A program made the position numbers and the translations under genes. A DNA stretch of 64,000 bases from Nocardia amikacinitolerans NBRC 108937 (GTDB lineage: Bacteria; Actinomycetota; Actinomycetes; Mycobacteriales; Mycobacteriaceae): contig NZ_BDAU01000011.1 in NCBI RefSeq assembly GCF_001612615.1, forward strand, positions 310,001 to 374,000, written 5' to 3'. Shown one piece after another: positions 19,674 to 28,091 of the stretch (positions within the stretch are counted from its first letter, which is position 1; every line of letters begins with the position of its first letter). Under the pieces are notes generated by a model, which saw only the letters and a program-made list of their open reading frames with translations, had not been told where the DNA came from and searched no databases.

Positions 19674-19750
19674 GGACTACCGCGCTGTATGTGCAGGACC
19701 GCGCCGAGTTGCGCCGCATGACCGGGCCTGGGCGCAATACATTGGGGCGC

Positions 19751-20464
19751 ATGCGTGAACGTTCTCGAATCCTGCTGTGCGCTACCACGACCGTCGCCGC
19801 GGCGCTGGCGCTGCCGGTCCTCCCGATCGCGTCCGCTGAGCCCTCCCCCGGGCCTAAGGGCTGCGCGGAGGTCCGTGTCGTCACCGTGCGTGGCACGCTC
19901 GAACCGCAGATCGGCAGTCTGCTGCTGACCCCGCTGGCCGGGCGGATCGCCCAGGAATCCGGCCGCAGCACCACAGTGACCGAGCTCGAGTATCCCGCTT
20001 CGATGGCCCCGGACAGCCCCGTGCGCGGCGTCGAGAACCTGACGGCACTGGTGAACGAGACCGCAGCCGAATGCCCGAATCAGCAGCTCGTCCTCCTCGG
20101 ATACTCACAGGGCACCCGCGTCATCGGCAACACCCTTCGCACGCGAACCGCGTTGACAGACCAGGCCGCCGCGCAGATCGACGCAATCGCCCTGTTCGGC
20201 AGTCCGCTGTTCAACGGCGCCGACCCCTTCAACCGCGGCAACTACGATCCCGCCCTGTCGGGTGTCGCCGCGCTGCCCGTCGGCGCCCTCGGAGATTTCA
20301 CCGACCGCGTGCGCTCCTACTGCGCTGCCGCCGACCGCGTCTGCCAGGGCGGCGATCCGGCCGCCGGGTTCGGAAATGCGTTGAGTCCTGGGCATTTCGC
20401 ATACTTCGTCAACGACTACCGGGACCAGGCGGCGGCATTCGTCCGCGAGCAGCTCGGCACATAG
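19751..20464 (+). CDS. secreted cutinase-family serine esterase
   Basis: This 237-residue protein has a signal peptide (core LLCATTTVAAALALPVLPI, cleavage near ASA) and a cutinase alpha/beta-hydrolase domain. The nucleophile sits in GYSQG, the acid probably in AAADRVCQGG and the base in SPGHFAYF. Such enzymes hydrolyse lipid esters or cutin-like polymers outside the cell; Nocardia and mycobacteria carry many. I use the ATG at 19751 because the signal peptide starts there; an upstream frame adds 20 unlikely residues. A bidirectional hairpin follows. Confidence 0.9.
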   Translation: MRERSRILLCATTTVAAALALPVLPIASAEPSPGPKGCAEVRVVTVRGTLEPQIGSLLLTPLAGRIAQESGRSTTVTELEYPASMAPDSPVRGVENLTALVNETAAECPNQQLVLLGYSQGTRVIGNTLRTRTALTDQAAAQIDAIALFGSPLFNGADPFNRGNYDPALSGVAALPVGALGDFTDRVRSYCAAADRVCQGGDPAAGFGNALSPGHFAYFVNDYRDQAAAFVREQLGT

Positions 20465-20517
20465 TCGCCCCCTCCTGCGGCCCGGGCTGGTACGCGTCCG
20501 ACCGCGGGGTATCTCGT

Positions 20518-20666
20518 CCGCGCGGACGCCAACGGCCCGAGATGACCTCGGGCCGTTGATCTTCGGGCTGTCGCATCTGGTCTCCGGCAGGGCTGCCGAC
20601 AGCATCCTCGATTGCGAAATCCAGCTGGGGACTTCGAATACGCCGCTACTTGATCGAGTTGGCCAA
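20518..20666. repeat. 149-bp direct repeat, copy 2
   Basis: This is the partner of 11858-12006 (five mismatches, no gaps). It spans the spacer between the convergent cutinase and DUF4870 genes and runs into the last codons of the DUF4870 gene (LANSIK-stop). Since this copy contains a natural gene end plus terminator, it is likely the parental version. Confidence 0.85.
20531..20557. terminator. bidirectional hairpin terminator
   Basis: AACGGCCCGAG (20531-20541) and CTCGGGCCGTT (20547-20557) form a perfect 11-bp stem with a 5-nt loop between convergent genes. It lacks a U-tract on either side, as is common in actinobacteria. Confidence 0.65.
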
Positions 20667-21044
20667 CTGATCGGCATAACGGGCAGTGAATTTTCCGACA
20701 ATGGGAAGCCCCGCGCGGACACCGCCGGTGTTGTTCGTCTGCACCATGGCCATGATCCAGACGACGACCGCGAAGACCGCGACTGCGAGGCCGGCGAGGC
20801 TGAAGATGATCCCCAGGATCCCGAGGAGCGAGCCGACAATGCTCAGAACAATATTGACCACCGAGACCGCCCCGAAGAAGACGATCGATTGCGAGGCATG
20901 GAATTTCACATCGGGATCGTTCTTTCCCACAAAGAGGAAGATGATTCCGGTGAGCCATCCCAGCGCGTACGACAGGATCGCGCTGGTCTTTTTGTCCAAG
21001 CCGGCGGATTGCGGTTGGTTCGCGGGAGGTTGAGAAGATGTCAT
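20646..21044 (-). CDS. DUF4870 membrane protein
   Basis: This 132-residue protein has a Pro/Gln-rich cytoplasmic start and three to four hydrophobic helices (ILSYALGWLTGIIFLFVGKN, QSIVFFGAVSVVNIVLSIVG, VAVFAVVVWIMAMVQTNN), the DUF4870 pattern. KFHASQSI is the conserved connecting motif. Function is unknown. I use the ATG at 21044; a GTG at 21071 is also in frame. The 3' end lies inside repeat copy 2, and a similar C-terminus is encoded by copy 1. Confidence 0.8.
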   Translation of the reverse strand: MTSSQPPANQPQSAGLDKKTSAILSYALGWLTGIIFLFVGKNDPDVKFHASQSIVFFGAVSVVNIVLSIVGSLLGILGIIFSLAGLAVAVFAVVVWIMAMVQTNNTGGVRAGLPIVGKFTARYADQLANSIK

Positions 21045-21461
21045 GGGGGAAGTAGACGCCGCGCACGCCACCTACCGATCCCAACTTTCAGCACGAACCC
21101 CAGGTCGCGGGCCAGAGCTGGGCTCCCGACGAGCCGTCCGCGACCAGGCTGATAAGTAAGGCCCGACGCGGGCATGGCCGCGACACTGCCGCAGACCGCT
21201 GCGGCAGGCCACCGCGCTGGCCGCCCGCTCACCATCACCGCCGCACCCCGCACGCCACTGCCGTCACACACCGGGCTGGCCACCAGCGTCTACTGCGCGG
21301 TGGTCCTCGTGCTGCTCGAGTTCGTCGGAGCCCGATCACCGGTCGACGAATTCAGGCAGGGTGAGCACGTCGACGTACCCCCAGTCGGAATGCTCCCGAA
21401 CTGCACTGCCGCCTCGAATTGGCCACCTGCACCGGATAGCGAAAATCTGCACCAGCGGATG
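21045..21461. other. spacer upstream of DUF4870
   Basis: About 420 bp. The part next to the DUF4870 gene should hold its promoter. A minus-strand stretch around 21350-21440 reads as coding-like (REHSDWGYVDVLTLPEF, then a stop) but has no recognisable upstream part or family. I regard it as a possible remnant. Confidence 0.25.
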
Positions 21462-21490
21462 TAGACATTCTGCAAGGTTCGGTCTAGGGT
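21462..21490 (+). promoter_or_regulatory. sigma-A-type promoter of the candidate RNA
   Basis: TAGACA at 21462-21467 (five of six to TTGACA), a 17-bp spacer, and TAGGGT at 21485-21490 (the TANNNT form usual in actinobacteria). A start near 21497 is predicted. No long ORF begins downstream before the hairpin at 21767. Confidence 0.5.
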
Positions 21491-21496
21491 AACTGA

Positions 21497-21795
21497 CGTT
21501 GGTGATGAACAGAGTCGAGAGGCCGGGCAGGTGAACTGCCCGGAAGCAAGAGACGGCCTCCCCTCCGGTGAGAGACAATCCGCTGCGCTCGTAGCGGACC
21601 GCCGGAGGGGAGGCGGAAATATCGCACGATCCGACCGGCGCCGCAGGAGGTGGTCACTGAACAGTTTTTCCGCAGTTTCCGCGCTCGGGGTGTCTCGAGT
21701 GCGGTGTTCGACATCGGCCCCTAGCGGCCGAGCGATGGAACTGATTTGAAGTCCCTCCTCAATCCTGGGCCCCGGCGCGCAACGCGCCGGGGCCC
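21497..21795 (+). ncRNA. candidate structured non-coding RNA, about 300 nt
   Basis: Between a good promoter and a very strong terminator hairpin lies a stretch with little coding potential but dense pairing. CCGGGCAG-GTGAA-CTGCCCGG is a perfect hairpin near 21525-21545. GCCTCCCCTCCGG (21556-21568) pairs with CCGGAGGGGAGGC (21602-21614) around an inner TCCGCT/AGCGGA stem. GGCCTC near 21555 could instead pair with an upstream GAGGCC, giving alternative folds. AGGAGG at 21645-21650 is complementary to CCTCC in the stem and has no start codon at good spacing. The length is like that of Ms1 of mycobacteria, but I cannot confirm identity. A riboswitch-type leader for the MerR gene is the alternative. 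Confidence 0.45.
21767..21795 (+). terminator. strong GC hairpin before the MerR gene
   Basis: GGGCCCCGGCGCG (21767-21779) and CGCGCCGGGGCCC (21783-21795) form a perfect 13-bp stem with a CAA loop. No U-tract follows. It should end transcripts entering from the left. Confidence 0.65.
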
Positions 21796-21820
21796 ACGTC
21801 TGCGTTGACCCAGAGGTATT

Positions 21821-22177
21821 GTGCAGCAATCGAACTCGAATCCCACCGACGCCTCCACTGCGGCCGAGAGGCTCGATGACGACGACTACCCCGCCTACAG
21901 CATGGGCCGGGCCGCGGCGATCCTCGGTGTCACGCCCGCGTTCTTGCGCGGCCTCGACGCTGCCGAACTACTGACACCCCAGCGTTCGGCGGGCGGGCAC
22001 CGCCGCTACTCGCGCTACCAGCTCCGTTTGGCCGCTCGCGTGCGCGAGCTCATCGATGCAGGCAACCCCCTCGAGGCCGCCTGCCGCATCGTCATCCTCG
22101 AAGACCAACTCGCCGAAGCCCAGCGCCTCAACACCGACCTGCAGCGCACCATCGACCAACGCGCCGACCCCGACTGA
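21821..22177 (+). CDS. MerR-type regulator
   Basis: This 118-residue protein has a MerR winged helix-turn-helix (about residues 27-75; YSMGRAAAILGVTPAFLRGL, SAGGHRRYSRYQL) followed by a helical dimerisation region (IVILEDQLAEAQRLNTDLQR). There is no effector domain, like small HspR or BldC-type relatives. The GTG at 21821 sits 25 bp after the strong hairpin, so it either has its own promoter inside the hairpin region or depends on read-through from the RNA upstream. Its targets are unknown. Confidence 0.8.
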   Translation: MQQSNSNPTDASTAAERLDDDDYPAYSMGRAAAILGVTPAFLRGLDAAELLTPQRSAGGHRRYSRYQLRLAARVRELIDAGNPLEAACRIVILEDQLAEAQRLNTDLQRTIDQRADPD

Positions 22178-22271
22178 GACCCGCTCGTCGCTGCGTTCGT
22201 CGTAGCCGGCGCCGCAGACCGCATCGGCCCGCTCTCCAGCAACGCGCGATCGGATACTTGGTGCGTCAGGC

Positions 22272-22340
22272 CCGTCACCCTCGGGGCGTCGTCGGCGCTG
22301 TTGCCGAACACCTTCGAGCGACCCGGCCGAAAGTCCTGAT
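22272..22340 (-). pseudogene. inverted remnant of an SRPBCC-family gene
   Basis: The minus strand encodes DFRPGRSKVFGNSADDAP, clearly related to DFGPGRSQLFGNSTDEYL of the intact gene at 22512-22979, which lies in the opposite orientation. The rest of this copy is missing. It is evidence of an inverted duplication or a lost paralogue. Confidence 0.6.
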
Positions 22341-22511
22341 GTCTCTTCACCCGCATCGTTTCAATGCTTCTCGCGTCGGAGGGTTACGTCCACGCGGCAT
22401 AATTGGGGATCGACCTATGCATGCTCGAAGGACACGACCTCACGATCGCAGAGGTCGGGCACAGCGACTCCGACGACATCAGCTTTACCGTCTGAAGCGA
22501 AGGAGCAAACA

Positions 22512-22979
22512 ATGTCCACCATCCATTTCAAGGAAAAGACGAGGTCGACACCGGAGCAGTTCGTGGCGGCGCTGACCGATTTCGGGCCGGGTCGCTCGCA
22601 GCTGTTCGGCAACAGCACCGACGAATATCTCGAGGTGCACGACCAGGGGCGAAGTCAGGCCGACGTCACCGAGGGCTCGCACGGCATCTGGGAGCGCCTG
22701 CACTACGACTGGTCAGACCCCGATCGTGTCGTTTTGACGACCACCGACTCGAACGTTTGGGGCGGCCACTCGGGCCACACGTATACCTTCACTCGCCAGC
22801 CGGACGGGACGACCGATGTGGACGTTGTCATCGTGCGCGAGGGCAAGAACCTCAAGGGACGGGTCCTGGGAGTCGTCGTCGGGACCGTCGGCAGGCCCCT
22901 CTTGCGACAGGCCCTTGGCAAGACGGTCAAGGCAATCGAAGCCCGCGACAACGGCATGGGGAGGACGGAACGTTCGTGA
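22512..22979 (+). CDS. SRPBCC-family (polyketide cyclase/dehydrase-like) protein
   Basis: This 155-residue protein has the START-like hydrophobic-pocket fold pattern: TDFGPGRSQLFGNSTDEYLE, then VTEGSHGIWERLHYDWSDPD, then beta-strands HTYTFTRQPDGTTDVDVVIV and a long C-terminal helix. Such proteins bind or convert small hydrophobic molecules; the substrate is unknown. AAGGAG seven bases before the ATG supports the start. A shrunken inverted copy of the same family lies 170 bp upstream. Confidence 0.75.
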   Translation: MSTIHFKEKTRSTPEQFVAALTDFGPGRSQLFGNSTDEYLEVHDQGRSQADVTEGSHGIWERLHYDWSDPDRVVLTTTDSNVWGGHSGHTYTFTRQPDGTTDVDVVIVREGKNLKGRVLGVVVGTVGRPLLRQALGKTVKAIEARDNGMGRTERS

Positions 22980-23284
22980 CGAGCCTTCCCGTGCCGATGA
23001 CTCTATCGACCCGACTGCGGCCCCTTCCTTCGACAGTGGTAGACGGCCAACCGCGTATCGACCGATTCATCTTCCGCGATACCTGACCGGATACGCCGAC
23101 CACGCCCGCCGCGGCCACATCGACGTCATGCAATGCACCCGCACCACACCCAGCGGAGCCCACTGAACCGACCTGCCCCGGCTCATGGATCGACGGTCTC
23201 GTTCAGCCCACCGACCTGCGGCCACGCGCTTGCGGAAGAGATGGGACGGCGGACCGAGTCGGTTGTTGTTCGATCTACCTGGAA
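22980..23284. other. spacer
   Basis: About 305 bp between the SRPBCC gene and the convergent WYL regulator. Short coding-like endings are visible (for example VDGQPRIDRFIFRDT before a stop near 23086), but no family is recognisable and no terminator hairpin stands out. Confidence 0.25.
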
Positions 23285-24283
23285 TCAGTCGATTCCGGCG
23301 GCGCGGCCTGCGCGACCGGCGAGGTCTGCGAACGCGTCGCGCAACGACTGCGGGCCGATGACCTCGATCTCGGTGTCGAACCGTGCCAATGTCGCGGCGA
23401 GGGCCGCCCAGGACCAGGAGCCGGCCAGCAGTCTGGTTCGGGTGGGCGTGAGTTCGGTGACGATGCCGTCGCTGGCGAACGGGATCACCTGTGCGGCAGG
23501 GATATCCAGGATCACCTCCCCGAGGCACGGCCAGACGTTCACGGTTTCCGAGCCTTTGAAGCGAGCCGCGAGGAAGGCGGCGACGTCACCGCCGGGCACC
23601 GGCCGGGGTGCGAAGCGCGGTCCGTTGGGGATACGTAGGGTCATGCGGTCGGCACGGTAGATCCGCCAGTCCCCGCGTTCGGGATTCCAGCCGATGAGGT
23701 ACCAGCGTCCGTTGCGGACGACGAGGTGGTGTGGCTGGACCCGCCGCGGTGGCCGGAGAGCGGCATCGTCCTGCGGCGCTGGAGACTCGTAGTCGAACCG
23801 CACCTCCTCGCCGGATCGGATGGCCGCGCTGAGGGCGAGTAGCACGTGGGTGTCAGCTCGAGGATCGGTCTCTCGCGCAGCGGATTCGACGGCGCTGAGC
23901 TCGAGGGAGTCGACGCGCTGCCGCAGATGGGACGGCAGGAGCTGACGGACGGTAGCGAGGGCCCGCGTTGCGGACTCTTCGATGCCCGCACCCGTCCCGG
24001 CCGCGGCGCGCAACGCCACGGCGAGGGCGACCGCCTGGTCGTCGTCGAACAGCAGGGGTGGCAGTTCGTTGCCTGCCTCGAGTCGGTAACCACCCTCCGG
24101 TCCCTTGATCGCCCGGACGGGGTAGCCGAGCTCGCGGAGGCGGTCGACGTCGCGGCGCACCGTGCGTTCGCTGACACCGAGGCGCCGGGCGAGGAGAACT
24201 CCTGGCCAATCGCGGCGGACCTGGAGCATCGACAGCAGAGAGAGCAGGCGGCGGGAGGCCGCCGTCGAAGAAGCGGTCGGCAT
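23285..24283 (-). CDS. WYL-domain transcriptional regulator (YafY type)
   Basis: This 332-residue protein has an N-terminal HTH_11 winged helix (residues 5-60; LARRLGVSERTVRRDVDRLR, ELGYPVRAIKGPEGGYRLEA) and a WYL domain (about 140-225; QPHHLVVRNGRWYLIGWNPE, RIYRADRM). WYL proteins bind ligands or nucleic acid and usually repress adjacent genes. The divergent VOC-family gene 113 bp away is the likely target. I chose the ATG at 24283 because the HTH begins shortly after it; an upstream in-frame start would add ten residues. Confidence 0.88.
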   Translation of the reverse strand: MPTASSTAASRRLLSLLSMLQVRRDWPGVLLARRLGVSERTVRRDVDRLRELGYPVRAIKGPEGGYRLEAGNELPPLLFDDDQAVALAVALRAAAGTGAGIEESATRALATVRQLLPSHLRQRVDSLELSAVESAARETDPRADTHVLLALSAAIRSGEEVRFDYESPAPQDDAALRPPRRVQPHHLVVRNGRWYLIGWNPERGDWRIYRADRMTLRIPNGPRFAPRPVPGGDVAAFLAARFKGSETVNVWPCLGEVILDIPAAQVIPFASDGIVTELTPTRTRLLAGSWSWAALAATLARFDTEIEVIGPQSLRDAFADLAGRAGRAAGID

Positions 24284-24396
24284 GTCGGCCAGACTGCCAC
24301 AAGAAGCGGACATTCCCTGGCCGCTACCGATGCCAGAGTGGCTCTCGTCGCCGGAATCCTCTGGCGCGAATCATCTCCGAAGGGACTCGGATCATT

Positions 24397-24864
24397 ATGT
24401 CGGTCAATGCTGTCGCCCACCTGAATTTCCACGGACAGGCCCGTGCGGCCCTGGAGTTCTACCAGTCGGTGTTCGGCGGTCGGATCACCGTCGCCACCTA
24501 TGGCGACTTCGGGATGCCCGCCGGGTTGCCCGATACCGTCAAGGTGGTGTTCGGGGAGGTCGTCGCGGACAACGGGTTCCGGGTCATGGCCTACGACGTA
24601 CCCGGCGAGAACGCGATCGCCACACCGGTCGCTCCCACGACCCGCCGCGAGAACGGCACCACCCACACCGAGGAGCCGTTCTTCCTTTCGGTCCGCGGCG
24701 AGACCACCGACGAGGTCGGCGCGCTGTGGGAACGCCTCGCGGACGGTGCGACGGTCATCGAGGAATTCGGCCCGGCGCAGTGGGCGCCCGCCTTCGGGAT
24801 GCTGCGCGATCGCTTCGGCATCACCTGGATCCTCGACGTCGCGGCCGAGTACACCCCGGCCTGA
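24397..24864 (+). CDS. VOC-family (PhnB/glyoxalase-like) protein
   Basis: This 155-residue protein has the PhnB-type VOC pattern: [20 protein letters not shown] near the start, a central [15 protein letters not shown] part and the ending [20 protein letters not shown]. Such proteins act as metal-dependent dioxygenases, lyases or resistance factors; the substrate is unknown here. It is divergent from a WYL regulator that probably controls it, and is followed by a perfect hairpin. Confidence 0.85.
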   Translation: MSVNAVAHLNFHGQARAALEFYQSVFGGRITVATYGDFGMPAGLPDTVKVVFGEVVADNGFRVMAYDVPGENAIATPVAPTTRRENGTTHTEEPFFLSVRGETTDEVGALWERLADGATVIEEFGPAQWAPAFGMLRDRFGITWILDVAAEYTPA

Positions 24865-24880
24865 GCCTCCACATTGCCCT

Positions 24881-24907
24881 GGGTGCGACCGGATTCCGGT
24901 CGCACCC
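24881..24907 (+). terminator. terminator after the VOC gene
   Basis: GGGTGCGACCGG (24881-24892) pairs perfectly with CCGGTCGCACCC (24896-24907) around ATT, 17 bp after the stop. Confidence 0.65.
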
Positions 24908-24917
24908 ACGGGGTCCG

Positions 24918-25292
24918 CCGTCAGCCCTTACACCTTGGGCACCATGAAGTTCGGGCGTTTCGGCAACCCCGACCACGACGAGTGCGTGCGCATCGTCCAC
25001 CGTGCGCTCGACAACGGGATCAACACCATCGACACCGCCGACGTATACGGCGGCGATGGCGAATCCGAGCAGATCATCGGGAAGGCATTGCGCGGCCGCC
25101 GCGACGACGTCGTCCTGGCCACCAAGTTCAGCGGCCCGATGGGGCCAGACCCCAACCGGCGCGGCAATTCTCGCCGCTGGATCGTCTCCGCCGTCGAAGC
25201 GTCCCTGCGGCGTCTTGGCGTCGACCACATCGACCTCTACCAGGTCCACCACCCCGATCCTGGCACCGATATCGAGGAGACTCTGAGCGCAA
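24918..25292 (+). pseudogene. aldo/keto reductase remnant (both ends missing)
   Basis: The sequence starts abruptly in [16 protein letters not shown] and contains [20 protein letters not shown] (the Asp and Tyr of the catalytic set) and [20 protein letters not shown]. It then stops matching the family after EETLSA. The first ten or so residues and the whole C-terminal half are missing. At its right end it meets, tail to tail, a beta-lactamase-family remnant on the other strand. Confidence 0.75.
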
Positions 25293-25750
25293 CCGCCCCA
25301 CCTCCAGCAGCCAAGACTGCGCCGCCGCGCCAGCAACGACCGCACCGCTGGCTGACCAGCCGGCAGCAGAACCTGCGCGCGCAGACAGTCCGCCAGCGCG
25401 GCGCCGGTGACGTCGGTGACGAGCTGGCCCAGGGTGGCGAAGCCGTGCGCCGACAGTCAGGCCACGCCGGTAGCACTGGCTCAGCCGCGGGATCGGGGCG
25501 CCCGGGGGACCCTCTCCGCCGAAATCCGGGCCGAGCACCCGCAGCGGGTAGGCGATCTCCCCGATGCCGGAGGTGTGGGCCAGCAAGTGGCGAACCGTCA
25601 CCGAGCCGAATTCGGGGTCGGTGGGGACCAGACGATAGGCGCGCAGGTAGTCACCGATTGGCGCGTCGAGATCCACCAGCCCGCGTTCCCGCAGCTGTAT
25701 CACAGCGATCGCGGTGAACGTTTTCGTGATCGAAGCGATCCGGGGGGAGC
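25293..25750 (-). pseudogene. serine hydrolase (beta-lactamase family) remnant
   Basis: The minus strand begins inside the catalytic motif region ([20 protein letters not shown], with the SxxK pair) and continues with [20 protein letters not shown] and [14 protein letters not shown]. Near 25460 a deletion and frame change leads to [20 protein letters not shown], then the frame runs out. The N-terminus, the middle and the C-terminus are all damaged, so no product is expected. Confidence 0.72.
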
Positions 25751-25796
25751 ACTAATCCAGTTGCCCGGCAACAATCGGCTACCCGATGATGGCTCG

Positions 25797-26435
25797 ATGC
25801 GATTGTGGACGTTGCAGGCACCGGAGGTGATCAGCGCCCTCCAGTCCCGTGGTGTCTACCGAGCTGATTGGGATCTGGTCACCCCGAATTGGCGCCCTGC
25901 CTTCCGTTACATGGCCGCCGAGATGCGGCGCCGCGGCATCGAATGTCATGGCGCGCCACCGATCTGGTGTTGGCCGGGCAGGGCGTGGCGCCGGTCCGCG
26001 GTACGCTCGACCGCGAATCTGCTACTCGGCGACCACGAGTGGGCACACGGCCGCTGGCTGGTCGAACTCCGTGTCCCGGAAGCGCTGACCATGCCGACCT
26101 CCTACGCCGTGTGGAACGACTACCTCGGCTACACCATGGGTTTCGACGACGGCCCCGAACACATGGATTGGTCCGGCACCCTGGTGTGGGAACGAGACAG
26201 ACTCCAGGTGACCATCCCCGAATTGCGCCGGGCGTGGGTGGTACGCGCGAAGCCCTACCCACCCGACGCCGAAACCGCCGCCCGCATCGCCGCCGATCCA
26301 CTGCTTGTCCCCCACCGATCGCAGATCGAGGCACCTACATGGGCATGGCCGCCCGTCCCTGTCGCCGACCGGGATTCCGCCGAGTCCACCGGCTTCTGGG
26401 GATGTCACACGGGCGGAACGAGCACAGAGGTCTGA
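25797..26435 (+). CDS. DUF3841 protein
   Basis: This 212-residue protein begins MRLWTLQAPEVISALQSRGV and continues with YMAAEMRRRGIECHGAPPIWCW and LLLGDHEWAHGRWLVELRVP, the DUF3841 pattern (a fold related to small stress-associated proteins of unknown role). The ATG at 25797 was chosen because the family's conserved MRLWTLQ start falls exactly there. Its 3' end overlaps the convergent kinase-like gene by 31 bp. Confidence 0.75.
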   Translation: MRLWTLQAPEVISALQSRGVYRADWDLVTPNWRPAFRYMAAEMRRRGIECHGAPPIWCWPGRAWRRSAVRSTANLLLGDHEWAHGRWLVELRVPEALTMPTSYAVWNDYLGYTMGFDDGPEHMDWSGTLVWERDRLQVTIPELRRAWVVRAKPYPPDAETAARIAADPLLVPHRSQIEAPTWAWPPVPVADRDSAESTGFWGCHTGGTSTEV

Positions 26436-27559
26436 CCACCCAGCAGGCGGCGGATCTCCTGGTCCGGATACGGAGTGCTCCGGCTCGCCTGTTGGAACGA
26501 ACGCATGAACACGGACATCGCCGCGGCGATCGGCGCGTGCCGGGCGAGGAGCGCGGCGGCGCCCTCGGGGATGCCCTCGGGCGGCTTGCCTTCGGCGAAG
26601 GCACGCACCAACGCGGCGCGCGCCTCCCGGTCCTCCCGCCGGAGCCCGTACAGGGCGACGAGCAACCAGTTGACCAGGTAGGTGGTGGTGTAGCCGCGGT
26701 CGTAGCTCTGGTTCTGGTCGAAGAACGCGGCCTCGGTCGGTGAGAGGTCGAATCCGGAGGAGAGCGCGAGGCCGTAGTCGCCGAAGTAGAGGCGTTGACC
26801 GTCGGTGAGGATGTTCTCGAAGTGCGCGTCGAGGTGCAGCAGCCCACGGCTGTTCATGAACGCGGTGCCGGTGGTCAGTTCGCGCTCCACCATGGCGCAG
26901 GCCCGGTTGGCGGCCTCCTCGCCCGCTTCGATCTGGTTGTTCAGCCACTGGTGCAGGGTCTGTGGGATGTACTCCAGGAACAGCGTGATACTCGCCGAAG
27001 AGTCCCGCAGGGCCTCGATCCGGTGGCGTATCTGGGGTCGGTTGTCCCAGTAGGCGACGGCGCGGTCGATGTCGGCGAGTTCGGGCGGCAGCGGTGTCGT
27101 GTCCGGCAGCACCCGCCAGTGGTACATCAGCGGGAAGCCCTCGTGTTCGGCGGCGAGCACCCAGTTCGTCGTCATTGTGTGCACGGCGAGCTCGCGCCAG
27201 GCCCCGAAGCCTGCCCCGCCGATGAGCCCGACGCCGTAGTGGTGGAATTGCGGCAGGTCGAACAGGTTCGCCGTGGACCGGACGTGCTGCGGCTGCCGTT
27301 CCAGGTCGGTGAGGGGCACTCGTTTCACGAAGACCGGGGTTCCGGCGACCTGCAGCAGCGCCGACTTCCCGCCGATACCGGCGCCGAGCGGTGCGGCCGC
27401 GTTCACGAGCTCGCGCAACGCGTGATCGCTGTGCAGCGCCAGGACGGTGGAGACGGCGCTGTGGACGTGCAGGCGCGCCGGGCGCGACATGTCGCGGGTC
27501 GTCGCCGCGTCAGATGACGAGGACGTCACTGCGTCAAGGGAATTCGCCGCGGCCTTCAT
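26405..27559 (-). CDS. protein-kinase-fold protein
   Basis: This protein of about 384 residues has eukaryotic-kinase-like landmarks: a glycine-rich strand (GAGIGGKSALLQVAG), a candidate ATP-binding Lys in PVFVKRVPL, a catalytic loop HLDAHFENILTDG and a metal-binding DYG in LYFGDYGLALS. It may phosphorylate a protein or a small molecule; the family (kinase-like, near aminoglycoside phosphotransferases) does not say which. The start is uncertain: ATG at 27559 or at 27490, both before the first recognisable strand. It is monocistronic and overlaps DUF3841 tail to tail. Confidence 0.72.
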   Translation of the reverse strand: MKAAANSLDAVTSSSSDAATTRDMSRPARLHVHSAVSTVLALHSDHALRELVNAAAPLGAGIGGKSALLQVAGTPVFVKRVPLTDLERQPQHVRSTANLFDLPQFHHYGVGLIGGAGFGAWRELAVHTMTTNWVLAAEHEGFPLMYHWRVLPDTTPLPPELADIDRAVAYWDNRPQIRHRIEALRDSSASITLFLEYIPQTLHQWLNNQIEAGEEAANRACAMVERELTTGTAFMNSRGLLHLDAHFENILTDGQRLYFGDYGLALSSGFDLSPTEAAFFDQNQSYDRGYTTTYLVNWLLVALYGLRREDREARAALVRAFAEGKPPEGIPEGAAALLARHAPIAAAMSVFMRSFQQASRSTPYPDQEIRRLLGGQTSVLVPPV

Positions 27560-27794
27560 GCGGGCGTCGACCTCGATTCGGCCATGGCCACGCGGTCGTG
27601 CCGGCGGCCTCCGGAGCGGGCAGGAGGTCGGTCTGGGGCCGCACTCGACGGCGTTCCCGGCTTGTCCCCCGGAACCGCACTCTATGTCACGACCTTCACG
27701 CGACGACTCCACGTACCGAGAGACGAGGCGCCCGGCGTCCGCCTGAGGCTACGAGGCCGCTGGTATTCGGCTTGTCGCCGCCCCGGAGAGCGCG

Positions 27795-27905
27795 AACTGG
27801 CCAGCGCTCGATCACCGAATGCGACCGCGAACTCGCCAAACACCGCGCCGCCGACCCCGGCGCAAACCTGTCCCTCGGCGACATCTCAGCCGTCCTCGCC
27901 GCGAG
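27795..27905 (+). pseudogene. serine-recombinase coiled-coil remnant
   Basis: The fragment reads ITECDRELAKHRAADPGANL, the helix that follows the zinc ribbon in large serine recombinases. It lies in a 530-bp region (27560-28091) without intact genes. A second coding-like stretch follows at about 27900-28070 (FAEWNRDDAGIDDLVIRSIR) and is unassigned. The region looks like debris of an integrated element. Confidence 0.5.
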
Positions 27906-28091
27906 GACACGATCCGACCGAGCGCGTTCGCTGAATGGAACCGCGACGACGCCGGAATCGACGACCTCGTGATCCGGTCTATCCGCGAGGGGATCGAGAA
28001 CGCGAACGGCGTCCACGACGTGCTCGCCGAACCCGATCCCCATGGACTGGAGCGGACATTCGCACGATGACCACCGAACCCAGCCTGTTGT

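Noticed and set aside
21650..21724. Short peptide gene after AGGAGG in the candidate RNA
   Set aside because: The GTG overlaps the ribosome binding site itself and no start codon has normal spacing; the 24-residue product has no recognisable feature.
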